From Roseibium porphyridii (GTDB lineage: Bacteria; Pseudomonadota; Alphaproteobacteria; Rhizobiales; Stappiaceae), in assembly GCF_026191725.2 (NCBI RefSeq), contig NZ_CP120863.1:4258001-4322000 (forward strand): a stretch of DNA of 64,000 nucleotides. The letters are read 5' to 3'. The translations under genes and the position numbers were made by a program. Position 1 is the first letter of the stretch. Every line of letters starts with the position of its first letter. Shown here piece after piece: positions 25,898-35,566 of this stretch. Below the pieces are notes generated by a model. That model was given only the letters and a program-made list of their open reading frames with translations. It was not told the DNA's origin and made no database searches.

Positions 25898-27769
25898 CTA
25901 TTCCGCCGCACTGACGGGAAGGTTTTTGGCCTGAACCGTGCCAACCGGGAACGGATCGAGCCAGTAAACTTCCATCAGACCGCTGCGTCCACGCAGGTGG
26001 TGCTCGCCAACAGCCCGCTGATTTTCTTCTTCCGGCAGCCTTGCAATCGTATCCGCGCTTGCCAGGATTGTGACGTCCGGGTGCCCCGGAACTTCCTTGC
26101 CGAGGGTCTGCAATCGCTCGGCTGCATTCACCGTGTCACCGACAACGGTATAGTTCCACCGGTCAAGGGCTCCCACGTTGCCAACAACGGCCGGTCCTGT
26201 GTGGATGCCAATTCGCAGGCACATCTCAGGCTTTCCGTTCTCTTTTGCCCTGGCATTGGCCTCACGCAACGCCGAAGCAATCCGGCGCGCCGTTCTGACG
26301 GCAGCTTCGGCGTGATCGTGTCGCGCATCGGGCGCACCCCAAAACGCCAGCATGCCGTCACCAAGAAACTTGTCGACGGTTCCACCCTCTCCTTCAACCG
26401 CCTCCACAAGAATAGCGAAATGATCGTTCAGGAGGCCCGCGGTTTCCTCGGCACTCATGTGTTCAGAAAGCGCAGTGAAGCCAACGATATCGGTAAACAG
26501 GATCGTCAGTTCCGCTTCTCTTGCTTCGGCAGCTTCGCCGCCTCCAAGACGCATCAGCTTGATGAACAATGAACGCGGAACATAGGTGTTCATCGCCTTG
26601 AGGCCTTCAACCATGGTGTTGAAGGCAAGGGCAACCTGGTCAAGCTCAGCAACCCGACTACGCGGCAACGGTTCGACTTCGTTCAAGGACAGTGTTCCGA
26701 CACGTTCCGACTGAACGGCCAGTGTCCGCAAAGGCCGTGCAACCCTGCGTCCGATCCAGAATGCAATCAGGACCGAGATGACCAGCGCTCCAAATCCGAC
26801 AAACATGGAACCGGCCAAACGCTCGACTTCACGCGAGACTGTCGCCCCTAGAAAATACTGGCCGATTGTAAATGGCTTTTGGCTGAAACCGGAAAGCGCG
26901 GCCTTCATCAAGATGAATTCGGCGTCTCCAACCTGAACAAACGAAACCTCGATACCTAGGTCCGCTGCCTTTTCGAACTCGGTCAGCTTTTCCTCGTCCG
27001 ACATTCCCGCCAGCACCGGATCCCCCGCAGTTGTGAGCGCACTGGGCAGCTTCGCCTTGATTTCGCTGCCGGTCTGCAAGTCACCGGTATCTGAGTGCAT
27101 GATGACTCGGTTGTCGCCATCCAGAATGAAAACCGTATTGTCCCTGCCCTCGTCCTGAGAGGCCACGATGTGAGTCAGGTCTTCCATGGAACTGGCGGCC
27201 GTTAGCAGGCCCTTGACCTTGCCATCTTGCACGATCGGAACCGAGACATTTGCAAAAAGGCCGACTTCATGCTCCACCAGCGGACCCCAGCTCGGCGGGC
27301 TGTCGGCATCAAGTTTTGGCAAGGCCCTCGATGTCATGCCGGGCGGCGGAACATCGCTCTCGATACGCCACATTTTTCCATTTGGAGCGCGATAGATCCC
27401 CATGCGTTTGCCTGAGGGATCCGTTACCGCAAGTGTCGTAATATCGTTGTTGGAGTTCAGTGCTATTTTCAGGTCTTCGAGCGTACGCTCAGGGTTTTCA
27501 AAGCCGAGAGTGCCGTCGTCGAAATAGGGTTTCAGTCCAACAACCGCACTTTGAACCGAGCCGAAATGCGTGCGCAACTGTTGCTCAAGCGCCTGCGTGC
27601 TCAAAATCGCCTTGTCGTTCAAAAGCGAGAACGTGTTCTTGAAGTTGGCGGCGACGGAAAGACCAAGCACAAGGCCGATGGCGATTGCGACAAATGCCCC
27701 AAAGCCAAGTCCAACGACGGTGGCCAAGCGCAGCTTCAAACGCCGGTCATTCCGTGCTGGTTTTGCCAT
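25898..27769 (-). CDS. Adenylate/guanylate cyclase with periplasmic sensor and HAMP domains
   Basis: A 623-residue receptor-type class III cyclase. A membrane helix at about 15-40 is followed by a large periplasmic sensor (about 45-305, Cache-like, e.g. ALNSNNDITTLAVTDPSGKR), a second helix (about 320-342), a HAMP region (about 343-395) and the catalytic domain (about 418-600). Metal aspartates are in LFTDIVGF (Asp427) and FLGDG (Asp471), with Lys467 for base recognition and NYTVVGDTVNAAERL for the transition state. It should make cAMP when the sensor binds an extracellular ligand. It stands alone between the ABC importer operon and the NudK-like operon. Confidence 0.92.
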   Translation of the reverse strand: MAKPARNDRRLKLRLATVVGLGFGAFVAIAIGLVLGLSVAANFKNTFSLLNDKAILSTQALEQQLRTHFGSVQSAVVGLKPYFDDGTLGFENPERTLEDLKIALNSNNDITTLAVTDPSGKRMGIYRAPNGKMWRIESDVPPPGMTSRALPKLDADSPPSWGPLVEHEVGLFANVSVPIVQDGKVKGLLTAASSMEDLTHIVASQDEGRDNTVFILDGDNRVIMHSDTGDLQTGSEIKAKLPSALTTAGDPVLAGMSDEEKLTEFEKAADLGIEVSFVQVGDAEFILMKAALSGFSQKPFTIGQYFLGATVSREVERLAGSMFVGFGALVISVLIAFWIGRRVARPLRTLAVQSERVGTLSLNEVEPLPRSRVAELDQVALAFNTMVEGLKAMNTYVPRSLFIKLMRLGGGEAAEAREAELTILFTDIVGFTALSEHMSAEETAGLLNDHFAILVEAVEGEGGTVDKFLGDGMLAFWGAPDARHDHAEAAVRTARRIASALREANARAKENGKPEMCLRIGIHTGPAVVGNVGALDRWNYTVVGDTVNAAERLQTLGKEVPGHPDVTILASADTIARLPEEENQRAVGEHHLRGRSGLMEVYWLDPFPVGTVQAKNLPVSAAE

Positions 27770-27864
27770 TGGCCAATTTCCTCGATTTACATCTGGCAGC
27801 TTACTAGCCTGAAAAGAGCCGTCAATTTAAGAGATGTAACAGTGTTATCGAAGCTGTCCCCAGC

Positions 27865-28458
27865 TCAGTCTTTGCTCACAGAAAACTGCCGAAGTGCAAG
27901 TTCCTGCAGCAAAATAATTGTCTTCGCATCCCTGATCTCGCCCGACCGCATCATGCCAAGTGCGTCACGCAGGGGAACATGAACAACCTCGATGTCCTCC
28001 CCTTCGTCTTCCGCGCCTCCGCCGACGGCCACCTTATTCTTCAAATGGTAAGTGCCAGTGAAAAATGCCAGATACTCGGTGACGGACCCTGGGCTCATAT
28101 AGGCATCGAAAAGGTGATTGAGTTCGGAAACCTCAAATCCGGTTTCTTCGATCAGCTCCAGACGCATGCGTTCTTCCGGCTGCGCTCCTTCAAGCAACCC
28201 GGCGGGTGCTTCGATCAAAAACGGGTCTGAGCCGCTCAACCAGACCGGCAGCCGGAATTGTCTCGTCAGCAGCACACAATCCGTTTCCGGGTCGTGCAGA
28301 AGACAGGCTACGCCGTGGCCTCGATCATAGGCTTCACGGATCTGCTCCTGCCATCTTCCGTCCTTGCGGCGATAGTCAACCTTGAACTGGGTCAGCGTGC
28401 CCCATTCATTGGCCAGAACCTTGGTGCCCTTGACCTTCAGATACTCTGTATCTTTCAC
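27865..28458 (-). CDS. NUDIX hydrolase, NudK (GDP-mannose pyrophosphatase)-like
   Basis: A 197-residue nucleotide-sugar pyrophosphatase. The Nudix box is seen as GLLEGAQPEERMRLELIEETGF; the Arg of the usual REUXEE core is Leu here. The flanking sequence (REAYDRGHGVACLLHD, RQFRLPVWLSG, DAYMSPGSVTEYLAFF, GGGAEDEGEDIEVV) agrees with E. coli NudK, which cleaves GDP-mannose. I chose GTG at 28458, with GGAG six bases upstream, rather than the TTG at 28470. It is 15 bases after the CoA-transferase stop, in the same operon. The Leu replacement may change activity. Confidence 0.85.
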   Translation of the reverse strand: MKDTEYLKVKGTKVLANEWGTLTQFKVDYRRKDGRWQEQIREAYDRGHGVACLLHDPETDCVLLTRQFRLPVWLSGSDPFLIEAPAGLLEGAQPEERMRLELIEETGFEVSELNHLFDAYMSPGSVTEYLAFFTGTYHLKNKVAVGGGAEDEGEDIEVVHVPLRDALGMMRSGEIRDAKTIILLQELALRQFSVSKD

Positions 28459-28473
28459 GCAATTCTCCAATTT

Positions 28474-29652
28474 TCAGGAGTCGGATTGCAGACCGAGCTC
28501 CTCAAGGATTTCTTCTGTGTGTTCTCCGAGCACAGGAGCCGCCTTTTCAAGAACGAGATTTCCATTCTTGAAGCTAATCGGCGTACGTACTGAAGAAACG
28601 TTTCCTGTCGCTGACTGCGATGCGGGAAGATCAACTTTCATGCCCCGGTGCCGAACCTGTTCATCGTTAAAGACATCTTCAACGGAATTGATAGGACCGG
28701 CAGGAACGCCTTCCTTTTCCAGCGCGCTCAGAAGGTCGTCTCGGCGGTATCCGGCCATTGCCTCCGTCAGGAGAGGCACCAATTCATCGCGAGCGGCAAC
28801 GCGCGCAGCGTTGGAAGCAAATTCGGCGCGCTTCGGCAGTTCAGGGCACCCCAAAACGTCACACAGTCTTACAAATTGACCATCGTTGCCGACGGCGATG
28901 ATCAGGTGACCATCGGCGACAGGGAACACCTGGTAGGGAACGATGTTGGGATGCGCATTGCCAAGGCGTTTTGGCGTGTTGCCGGACACAAAGTAGTTCA
29001 GCGCTTGATTGGCGAGCACTCCGACCTGGGCATCCAGCAAAGCCATGTCGATCCACTCACCCTCGCCGGTCTGATCACGACGTCTGAGGGCAGCCAAAAC
29101 ACCCACGACACCGTAAAGACCCGTGAAGATATCGGCAAAGGCAACACCGATTTTTTGAGGGTCGCCGTCAGGGTCGCCTGTCAGATCCATAATGCCGCCC
29201 ATACCCTGGATCATGAAATCATATCCAGCGCGGTGAGCGTACGGCCCGTCCTGACCGAACCCGGTGATCGAACAGTAGATCAGTTTCGGATTGACCTTGC
29301 TAAGGCTGTCATAGTCGAGGCCGTATTTCTCCAGGCCACCAACCTTGAAGTTTTCGATCAGAATATCGGCCTCGGCGACAAGCCGCCGAACAATGTCCTG
29401 TCCTTCCTCGGTCCGGAAATCGACGGTGATTGAGCGTTTCCCCCTGTTACAGGCGTGGAAATAAGCAGCGTCACTGCGCTCATCGGCATCGCCATCCACA
29501 AATGGTGGCCCCCACCCTCTGGTGTCATCGCCTTGCGGACTTTCGACCTTGATAACATCAGCGCCAAGATCTGCCAGCGTCTGACCCGTCCAGGGACCAG
29601 CCAGAATTCGGGCAAGTTCAACAACCTTGATGCCTTCCAGTGGGGCGCTCAT
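28474..29652 (-). CDS. CaiB/BaiF (family III) CoA transferase
   Basis: A 392-residue family III acyl-CoA:carboxylate CoA transferase. Family features are MSAPLEGIKVVELARILAGP at the start, NFKVGGLEKYGLDYDSL, and GYDFMIQGMGG; the catalytic Asp is probably Asp174 in FADIFTG. It acts in the cytoplasm and moves CoA between organic acids; the substrate cannot be read from the sequence. It lies between a methyltransferase gene (31 bases upstream) and the NudK-like gene in one minus-strand operon, with no clear common pathway. Confidence 0.92.
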   Translation of the reverse strand: MSAPLEGIKVVELARILAGPWTGQTLADLGADVIKVESPQGDDTRGWGPPFVDGDADERSDAAYFHACNRGKRSITVDFRTEEGQDIVRRLVAEADILIENFKVGGLEKYGLDYDSLSKVNPKLIYCSITGFGQDGPYAHRAGYDFMIQGMGGIMDLTGDPDGDPQKIGVAFADIFTGLYGVVGVLAALRRRDQTGEGEWIDMALLDAQVGVLANQALNYFVSGNTPKRLGNAHPNIVPYQVFPVADGHLIIAVGNDGQFVRLCDVLGCPELPKRAEFASNAARVAARDELVPLLTEAMAGYRRDDLLSALEKEGVPAGPINSVEDVFNDEQVRHRGMKVDLPASQSATGNVSSVRTPISFKNGNLVLEKAAPVLGEHTEEILEELGLQSDS

Positions 29653-29683
29653 AGTCTTGATATCCTTGAACGGTCAGGAATGA

Positions 29684-30181
29684 TCAGGTTTCCGAAACTT
29701 TGCGGTAGATGTGATACCGGCCGGGATGAATGCCTTCCGGTTTGTCGAGCGTTTCGAAATTCGAAAGCTCCAGTTTCAATGCCGTCAGGACGAAACCGCC
29801 AACTGCCATGCGTTCGTTCAAAAGAGGCGCGAGCCAGTGAACGATGGCAAGGTCATTGGTCGGATCGGCAGAACCGATGTCAATATGGGCAAACGAGGCC
29901 TTTGCACCAACACGAGGTTCGCAAAATGCCAGTGTGTCGCGTATATCACCGAGGATCATATGGTCCGCATCCGGCGCGCAGCTCGGATGGCAATTCATGG
30001 CAAAATCAAATACGAAAATTTCCTTTTCTGGGTAGATTTCCCGAAGATGGTCATAGGTCCGGCCGTTTCCCAACCCCAGCTCCAGGACCGGTCCATCGAC
30101 CTGATTGACCTTTTCGACCAGATACTCGAGCAAGATTTTCTGCGAGGTCATGCGGCGGATAAAGCTGTCCAGACGGCTCAT
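29684..30181 (-). CDS. SAM-dependent methyltransferase-like protein
   Basis: A 165-residue protein with a clear class I methyltransferase motif I (VLELGLGNGRTYDHLRE, about residues 32-48) and the following acidic strand (IFVFDFAMNC). It resembles a compact methyltransferase group whose targets are not known. The C-terminal half is short (DPTNDLAIVHWLAPLLNERM, then LKLELSNFETL). First gene of the operon with the CoA transferase and NudK-like genes; divergent from pepN, with about 210 bases of shared upstream space. Confidence 0.8.
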   Translation of the reverse strand: MSRLDSFIRRMTSQKILLEYLVEKVNQVDGPVLELGLGNGRTYDHLREIYPEKEIFVFDFAMNCHPSCAPDADHMILGDIRDTLAFCEPRVGAKASFAHIDIGSADPTNDLAIVHWLAPLLNERMAVGGFVLTALKLELSNFETLDKPEGIHPGRYHIYRKVSET

Positions 30182-30390
30182 TCAAAATGTCCCTTCAAGT
30201 GACGTTGCCCCTCACATAGACAAAGGCCGGAGCCGCGTCAAAACCTGTGCTTAAATTGCTGTCACCGGGTGCTGGAATTGGGGATCGACAGCGCGCCATG
30301 GAATCTAGACTTTGCCATGTTCCGCGATCATGTTAACGCGGGAACCCAATCCGCTGCCAACGCTTGGCCATTGTCACTCAGGAGATCCAG

Positions 30391-33036
30391 ATGCGTTCTG
30401 AAACGGCGCCCGCCATCCGGCTGGAAGACTATCAACCGCCTGCTTATCGCATTGGGACGGTAGATCTTCGCGTCGAACTTGCGCCAAGCGAAACCATCGT
30501 AAGGGCGGTACTGTCCATAACGCGGCAAGACGGGACACACCCTGGAACCCCGCTGGAACTTGACGGCGACGATTTGGCACTGGTGTCCCTGACGATTGAC
30601 GGGCGCGTGCCTGGCCAAGACGAATTCAACGCTGCACCGGATCGTTTGGAGCTATTCACGCCCCCGGCGGAGTCGTTTGAACTTGAGCTTGTTACCCGCC
30701 TTGACCCGGATGCCAATACCAAACTCATGGGGCTGTACCGTTCGTCCGGGACCTATTGCACGCAATGCGAAGCGGAAGGGTTTCGCCGTATCACTTATTT
30801 CCTCGATCGGCCCGACGTCCTATCCGTCTACACAACTCGACTGGAGGCTGAAAAAGACGCCTGTCCGGTTCTCTTGGCCAATGGCAACCTTATCGAAGAA
30901 GGTCCCCTTGGTGACAGCGGGCGGCATTTTGCAGTCTGGCACGATCCGCATCCCAAACCGGCGTATTTATTTGCGCTTGTTGCCGGTGACCTTGCCCGGG
31001 TTCCTGCCCGTTTCTCCACGCAATCCGGCAATGAAATTGCGCTCAACATTTATGTTGAACACGGCAAAGAAGATCGATGCGCCTGGGCTATGGACTCCTT
31101 GATACGTTCCATGCGTTGGGACGAAGAGGTCTTTGGGCTCGAATATGATCTGGACGTCTTCAACATTGTCGCCGTTTCGGACTTCAACATGGGAGCGATG
31201 GAGAACAAGGGCCTTAATATCTTCAACGACAAATATGTTCTCGCCGATCCGGAGACAGCGACCGATCAGGATTTCGCCAACATAGAAGCCGTGATCGCAC
31301 ATGAATACTTTCACAACTGGACCGGCAATCGCATCACCTGCCGAGACTGGTTCCAGTTGTGCCTGAAGGAAGGCTTGACGGTTTTCCGCGACCAGGAGTT
31401 TTCTTCCGATATGCGCTCCCGCGCCGTGAAGCGGATCGCAGATGTCAGATTGCTCAAATCCCACCAGTTTCCTGAAGACGCAGGCCCGCTTGCACATCCG
31501 GTCCGGCCAAGAACTTATCATGAAATCAACAACTTCTACACCGCCACGGTTTATGAAAAGGGTGCTGAAGTTGTCCGAATGCTAAAAACACTGATTGGCG
31601 ATGATGCCTTCAAGGCAGGACTTGATCTTTATTTTGAGCGACATGACGGCGACGCCACGACAATCGAGGCCTTCCTGGCATGTTTTTCCGAAGCAGCGTC
31701 AACCAATCTCGATCAGTTTTCGCGTTGGTATGAACAGGCTGGCACACCGGTTGTGACAGCCGAGACCGACTACGATGAGGGTTCCAAGACATTCACTGTG
31801 TCGCTCTCCCAGGAAATTCCTCCTGTACCTGGTCAGAAAAACAGCAAACCGGCAGTAATTCCGCTGCGTTTCGGGCTCATTGGTGCAAATGGAAATGACC
31901 TCGATACCGGGGCTCCCGAGGGGACACGCCTGCAAGGCGACGTACTCATACTCAACAAGGCTCATCAGAAGATCACCTTCGACAATATTGAATCCCGTCC
32001 CGTCCTGTCACTGCTCAGAGGGTTTTCCGCGCCAGTCAGGCTCAATCAAAGCCTGTCACAAGACGAACTGGTGTTCCTCGCCGCCAAAGACAGCGATCCC
32101 TTCAACAGGTGGCAGGCCGTTCAAACCCTGTTGATGAAAGATCTCGTGCGACTGACCGGTGAAACGAGGCAGGGAAACCGCGCAGCACCGTCCTCGGATA
32201 CAATTGCCGTGATCGGCAATGTTCTGACCGATGCATCGCTGGATGAAGCATTGCGCGCTCAGGCTCTAGTCCTGCCGAGTGAAGCCGATATTGCGCAGGA
32301 GATCGGCAAGAACGTTGATCCTGATGCCGTTTACGAGGCGCGCCAGCAACTGCGAAAGGCCATTGCAGGCGCTCACGGGGCTGAATTTCAGTCGATTGCC
32401 AAGTCTGCCATGCCAAACGGCCCCTTTTCTCCTGATGCTGCAAGCGCCGGCAAGCGCGCACTCGCCAATCGAGCGCTTTCCTTTGTCGCCGTCTCTGAAC
32501 TGGCAGGGGCTGCTGAAACGATCTGGGAACGTTTTGCCGCAGCGTACAATATGACCGACAGGATCTCCGCACTGACACTGCTTGTCCATGACCACCTTGC
32601 CAAGGAAGAAGAAGCTCTCGCCACTTATCTCAAGCGGCATGAGAGCAATTCGCTGGCCATGGACAAATGGTTCATGACGCAGGCGACAGCCCCTGGAGCA
32701 GAAACTCTGGCAAAGGTTCGCGCACTCAAGACCCACCCGCTCTATGATGCCGGCAACCCGAACCGGGTGCGCTCTTTGCTGCAATCCTTTGCAACAGGAA
32801 ATCCGACACAGTTTGCACGAGGTGACGGTGCTGGATTTGAGCTTGTTGCCGAATCAGTATTGGAGATCGATCGCCGGAATCCACAGGTTGCTTCCAGGCT
32901 TTTGACCAGTTTCCGTTCGTGGCGCGCACTAGACCCACAACGTTCTGCCCTTGCTGAAACTGCCCTCTTGAGGGTTTCATCATTCGAAAATCTGTCAAGA
33001 GACAGTCGCGATATCGTCGACAGAACACTGCAATAG
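30391..33036 (+). CDS. pepN: Aminopeptidase N (M1 family)
   Basis: A zinc aminopeptidase of 881 residues that trims N-terminal residues from cytoplasmic peptides. The exopeptidase motif GAMEN lies just before the zinc site HEYFHNW (His304, Glu305, His308), with Glu327 as third ligand. Length and the C-terminal helical region fit the E. coli PepN type. The ATG at 30391 has AGGAG seven bases upstream; the open frame extends to TTG at 30364. No signal peptide. A terminator follows at 33054-33103. Confidence 0.95.
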   Translation: MRSETAPAIRLEDYQPPAYRIGTVDLRVELAPSETIVRAVLSITRQDGTHPGTPLELDGDDLALVSLTIDGRVPGQDEFNAAPDRLELFTPPAESFELELVTRLDPDANTKLMGLYRSSGTYCTQCEAEGFRRITYFLDRPDVLSVYTTRLEAEKDACPVLLANGNLIEEGPLGDSGRHFAVWHDPHPKPAYLFALVAGDLARVPARFSTQSGNEIALNIYVEHGKEDRCAWAMDSLIRSMRWDEEVFGLEYDLDVFNIVAVSDFNMGAMENKGLNIFNDKYVLADPETATDQDFANIEAVIAHEYFHNWTGNRITCRDWFQLCLKEGLTVFRDQEFSSDMRSRAVKRIADVRLLKSHQFPEDAGPLAHPVRPRTYHEINNFYTATVYEKGAEVVRMLKTLIGDDAFKAGLDLYFERHDGDATTIEAFLACFSEAASTNLDQFSRWYEQAGTPVVTAETDYDEGSKTFTVSLSQEIPPVPGQKNSKPAVIPLRFGLIGANGNDLDTGAPEGTRLQGDVLILNKAHQKITFDNIESRPVLSLLRGFSAPVRLNQSLSQDELVFLAAKDSDPFNRWQAVQTLLMKDLVRLTGETRQGNRAAPSSDTIAVIGNVLTDASLDEALRAQALVLPSEADIAQEIGKNVDPDAVYEARQQLRKAIAGAHGAEFQSIAKSAMPNGPFSPDAASAGKRALANRALSFVAVSELAGAAETIWERFAAAYNMTDRISALTLLVHDHLAKEEEALATYLKRHESNSLAMDKWFMTQATAPGAETLAKVRALKTHPLYDAGNPNRVRSLLQSFATGNPTQFARGDGAGFELVAESVLEIDRRNPQVASRLLTSFRSWRALDPQRSALAETALLRVSSFENLSRDSRDIVDRTLQ

Positions 33037-33053
33037 TGTGAAATACTGGAAAA

Positions 33054-33103
33054 GGTTAACGCAACAGCCGGTAAAGCGTCGCCGCGTTAACCATTTTCTT
33101 CTT
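33054..33103 (+). terminator. Probable terminator after pepN
   Basis: A perfect nine-base inverted repeat GGTTAACGC / GCGTTAACC (33054-33062 and 33084-33092) with a 21-base loop, followed by ATTTTCTTCTT. The AT-rich palindrome could also be a regulatory site for the kinase gene downstream. Confidence 0.5.
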
Positions 33104-33193
33104 GGCAAGGTCTGGACAAAAACTCATGTTTTGATTCAAATGGAAGTGATTCGGGGCCGACCCCGAGACGGCGGTTTTTGAGGCACACTTCCT

Positions 33194-35548
33194 ATGGCGC
33201 GAGCATTGGCTGGCGACGCATCTGCGCGGCGCGGCGATAAGGAGTCAAACGGCGACACAAGAACAAGCGACACCAGCTTGTCTCTCCGCTCTCTGCTCAC
33301 TGCCCTCTCCTCAGGCCTGGCGAGATCAGACAGCCTGATGCGCCGTCTTATTCCGGGCCTCGCCATCATCTTCATCATCGTCCTTGCGATATTCCGAGCC
33401 GGTGAGCTGGCAAACGGATATACAGACACGCAGCGCTCGGCGCAGACAACCCTCAGCTTGATGGCGACTGTCGTTTCAAACAGTCTCGACGCATCAGAAA
33501 CAACCCTGCCCGAAACCGGCTACAGGACGACGCTCAAGCGCATTCTCGCTGACAGTCTGCCAGCTGGAGCAACCAGCCAGGGACGTATCTACATTGTCGC
33601 CGACAAATCAGGCACTGTCGTTGCAACTGCGCCCATTCAGCCTGGTCTTGAGAGCCGGCCGATCACCGACTTGCTCGGCCCGTCACAGCCGCTGACAGTC
33701 TTTGGCGCACGGGCCGGTGTACTGTCCATTCCCGCGGACATCGGCGGCCTCGACCAGGAAGAGCAAGTTTTCGCGACAGTCCATCATTTGTCCGGTCGTC
33801 TTGGCATGATCGCCGTTATTCAACCGGAAACGGACATCTATTCGAGCTGGCGCAACGATCTTTCGGCCAACGTAACCTTGTTCGTCGGAACGTCCCTGGT
33901 TCTTCTGGCCGTGATCTACGGCTTCTTCAGCCAGGCAACACGCGCGGAAACTGCCGACGAAATGTATGCGACCACAAGAGGACGCATTGATACCGCCCTC
34001 ACCCATGGTCGCTGCGGTCTCTTTGACTGGGACCTTTCCAGAGGCCGGATGTTCTGGTCGTCTTCGCTCTACGAGTTGCTCGGGCGAGAGCCGAAAGACG
34101 ATATTCTGAGCTTTGCAGACGTCGCGGACATCACCCACCCGGATGATATCGACCTTCTCGGCCTTGCAGAACACCTGCTTGAAAGCGGCGAAACACTGGT
34201 CGACGAGACTTTTCGCATGCGGCATTCAGACGGAAGCTGGATCTGGCTTCGCGCTCGCGGTGAGATCCAGTCAGAACCTGGCCGCGCAGAACCGCATCTC
34301 ATCGGCATTTGCATCGACATCACCGAACAGCATGAGCTGGCGGAGCAAAGCCGGATGGCTGACCTGCGTTTGCGTGACGCGATCGAGACCATTTCGGAGG
34401 CTTTTGTTCTCTGGAATGCCAAAAACGAATTGGTCATCTGCAACTCCAACTATCAGTCACTGCACAGCCTGCCGAGCGCGGTCATCAAGGCGGGAACGCC
34501 CTATCAGGCTGTCATGGAGGCCGCATCCAATTCGGAAGTCGCACCGAAGCCGATCACCGTGACACAGCGTGGCGGAGCGCCTGAAGGCTCCTATGAGGCT
34601 CAACTGGAAGACGGCCGCTGGCTGCAGATCTCCGAGCGCCGCACCAAAGACGGTGGCTTCGTTTCCGTCGGCACCGACATTACCGCGCTGAAAAAGCACG
34701 AAGAAAAACTGATGGAGTCGGAGAAACGGTTGAAGGCCACGGTTTCCGATCTGCAGAAATCCCGTCAGACACTTGAAATCCAGGCACGCCAGCTCGTGGA
34801 AATGGCGGATAAATACCAGGAAGAAAAGACACGGGCTGAAGCTGCCAACCAGGCCAAATCAGAGTTTCTGGCAAATATTTCGCATGAGCTGCGCACACCG
34901 CTCAATGCGATCATCGGCTTCTCCGATATCATGACGCAAGAAATGTTCGGACCTCTCGGCACTGATCGTTACAATGACTATTGCAAGGACATCTATTCCT
35001 CCGGAACTTACCTGCTCAATGTGATCAACGACGTCCTCGACATGTCCAAAATCGAGGCCGGGCGCATGTCTATCGAAACCGAAATTGTCAGCGCGACAGC
35101 AGCGGCGGCAGATGCGGGTCGGATCGTTACTGGCGCGGCGACCGAAAAGAACATCACCGTGGTCGAGGACGTTTCGGACAACTACCAGGTGCTGGCAGAC
35201 AAACGGGCGCTGAAGCAGATCCTCCTGAACCTGCTTGCCAATGCAGTGAAATTCACACCGGACAACGGCACAGTCACACTGCGGGCCATCCCGCGCGGCG
35301 ACAAGCTGCGCTTCGAGGTGACAGACACGGGCATAGGCATATCCGAGCGCGACATAGAACGTCTCGCGCAACCGTTCGTGCAGGTTGAAAACCAGTTCAC
35401 CAAGACCCACCAGGGCTCCGGCCTTGGACTGGCCATCGCGCGTTCACTCGTTGAACTTCATGGCGGCAAGCTGACAATTGAATCTGAGGTCAAAAAGGGT
35501 ACGACCGTCAGCTTCACGCTTCCAATTGCCGAGGCAGAAGCCGCCTAG
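33194..35548 (+). CDS. PAS-domain sensor histidine kinase, PleC/DivJ-like
   Basis: A membrane histidine kinase of 784 residues. One helix lies at about 52-72 and a second near 230-250, enclosing a periplasmic sensor. Then come two PAS-like domains (about 270-390 and 395-510), a coiled coil and the kinase core. The H-box is FLANISHELRTPLNAIIGFS (His near 565), followed by MTQEMFGPLGTDRYNDYCKDIYSSG, a sequence typical of PleC and DivJ, which control the phosphorylation of DivK in the alphaproteobacterial cell cycle. The ATPase N-, G1- and G2-boxes (NLLANAVKFTPDNG, DTGIGI, GSGLGLAI) are intact. The gene converges with glnE, 18 bases apart. Assigning it to PleC itself would need a tree. Confidence 0.88.
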   Translation: MARALAGDASARRGDKESNGDTRTSDTSLSLRSLLTALSSGLARSDSLMRRLIPGLAIIFIIVLAIFRAGELANGYTDTQRSAQTTLSLMATVVSNSLDASETTLPETGYRTTLKRILADSLPAGATSQGRIYIVADKSGTVVATAPIQPGLESRPITDLLGPSQPLTVFGARAGVLSIPADIGGLDQEEQVFATVHHLSGRLGMIAVIQPETDIYSSWRNDLSANVTLFVGTSLVLLAVIYGFFSQATRAETADEMYATTRGRIDTALTHGRCGLFDWDLSRGRMFWSSSLYELLGREPKDDILSFADVADITHPDDIDLLGLAEHLLESGETLVDETFRMRHSDGSWIWLRARGEIQSEPGRAEPHLIGICIDITEQHELAEQSRMADLRLRDAIETISEAFVLWNAKNELVICNSNYQSLHSLPSAVIKAGTPYQAVMEAASNSEVAPKPITVTQRGGAPEGSYEAQLEDGRWLQISERRTKDGGFVSVGTDITALKKHEEKLMESEKRLKATVSDLQKSRQTLEIQARQLVEMADKYQEEKTRAEAANQAKSEFLANISHELRTPLNAIIGFSDIMTQEMFGPLGTDRYNDYCKDIYSSGTYLLNVINDVLDMSKIEAGRMSIETEIVSATAAAADAGRIVTGAATEKNITVVEDVSDNYQVLADKRALKQILLNLLANAVKFTPDNGTVTLRAIPRGDKLRFEVTDTGIGISERDIERLAQPFVQVENQFTKTHQGSGLGLAIARSLVELHGGKLTIESEVKKGTTVSFTLPIAEAEAA

Positions 35549-35566
35549 TCGCGCCGCGCAGACCGA

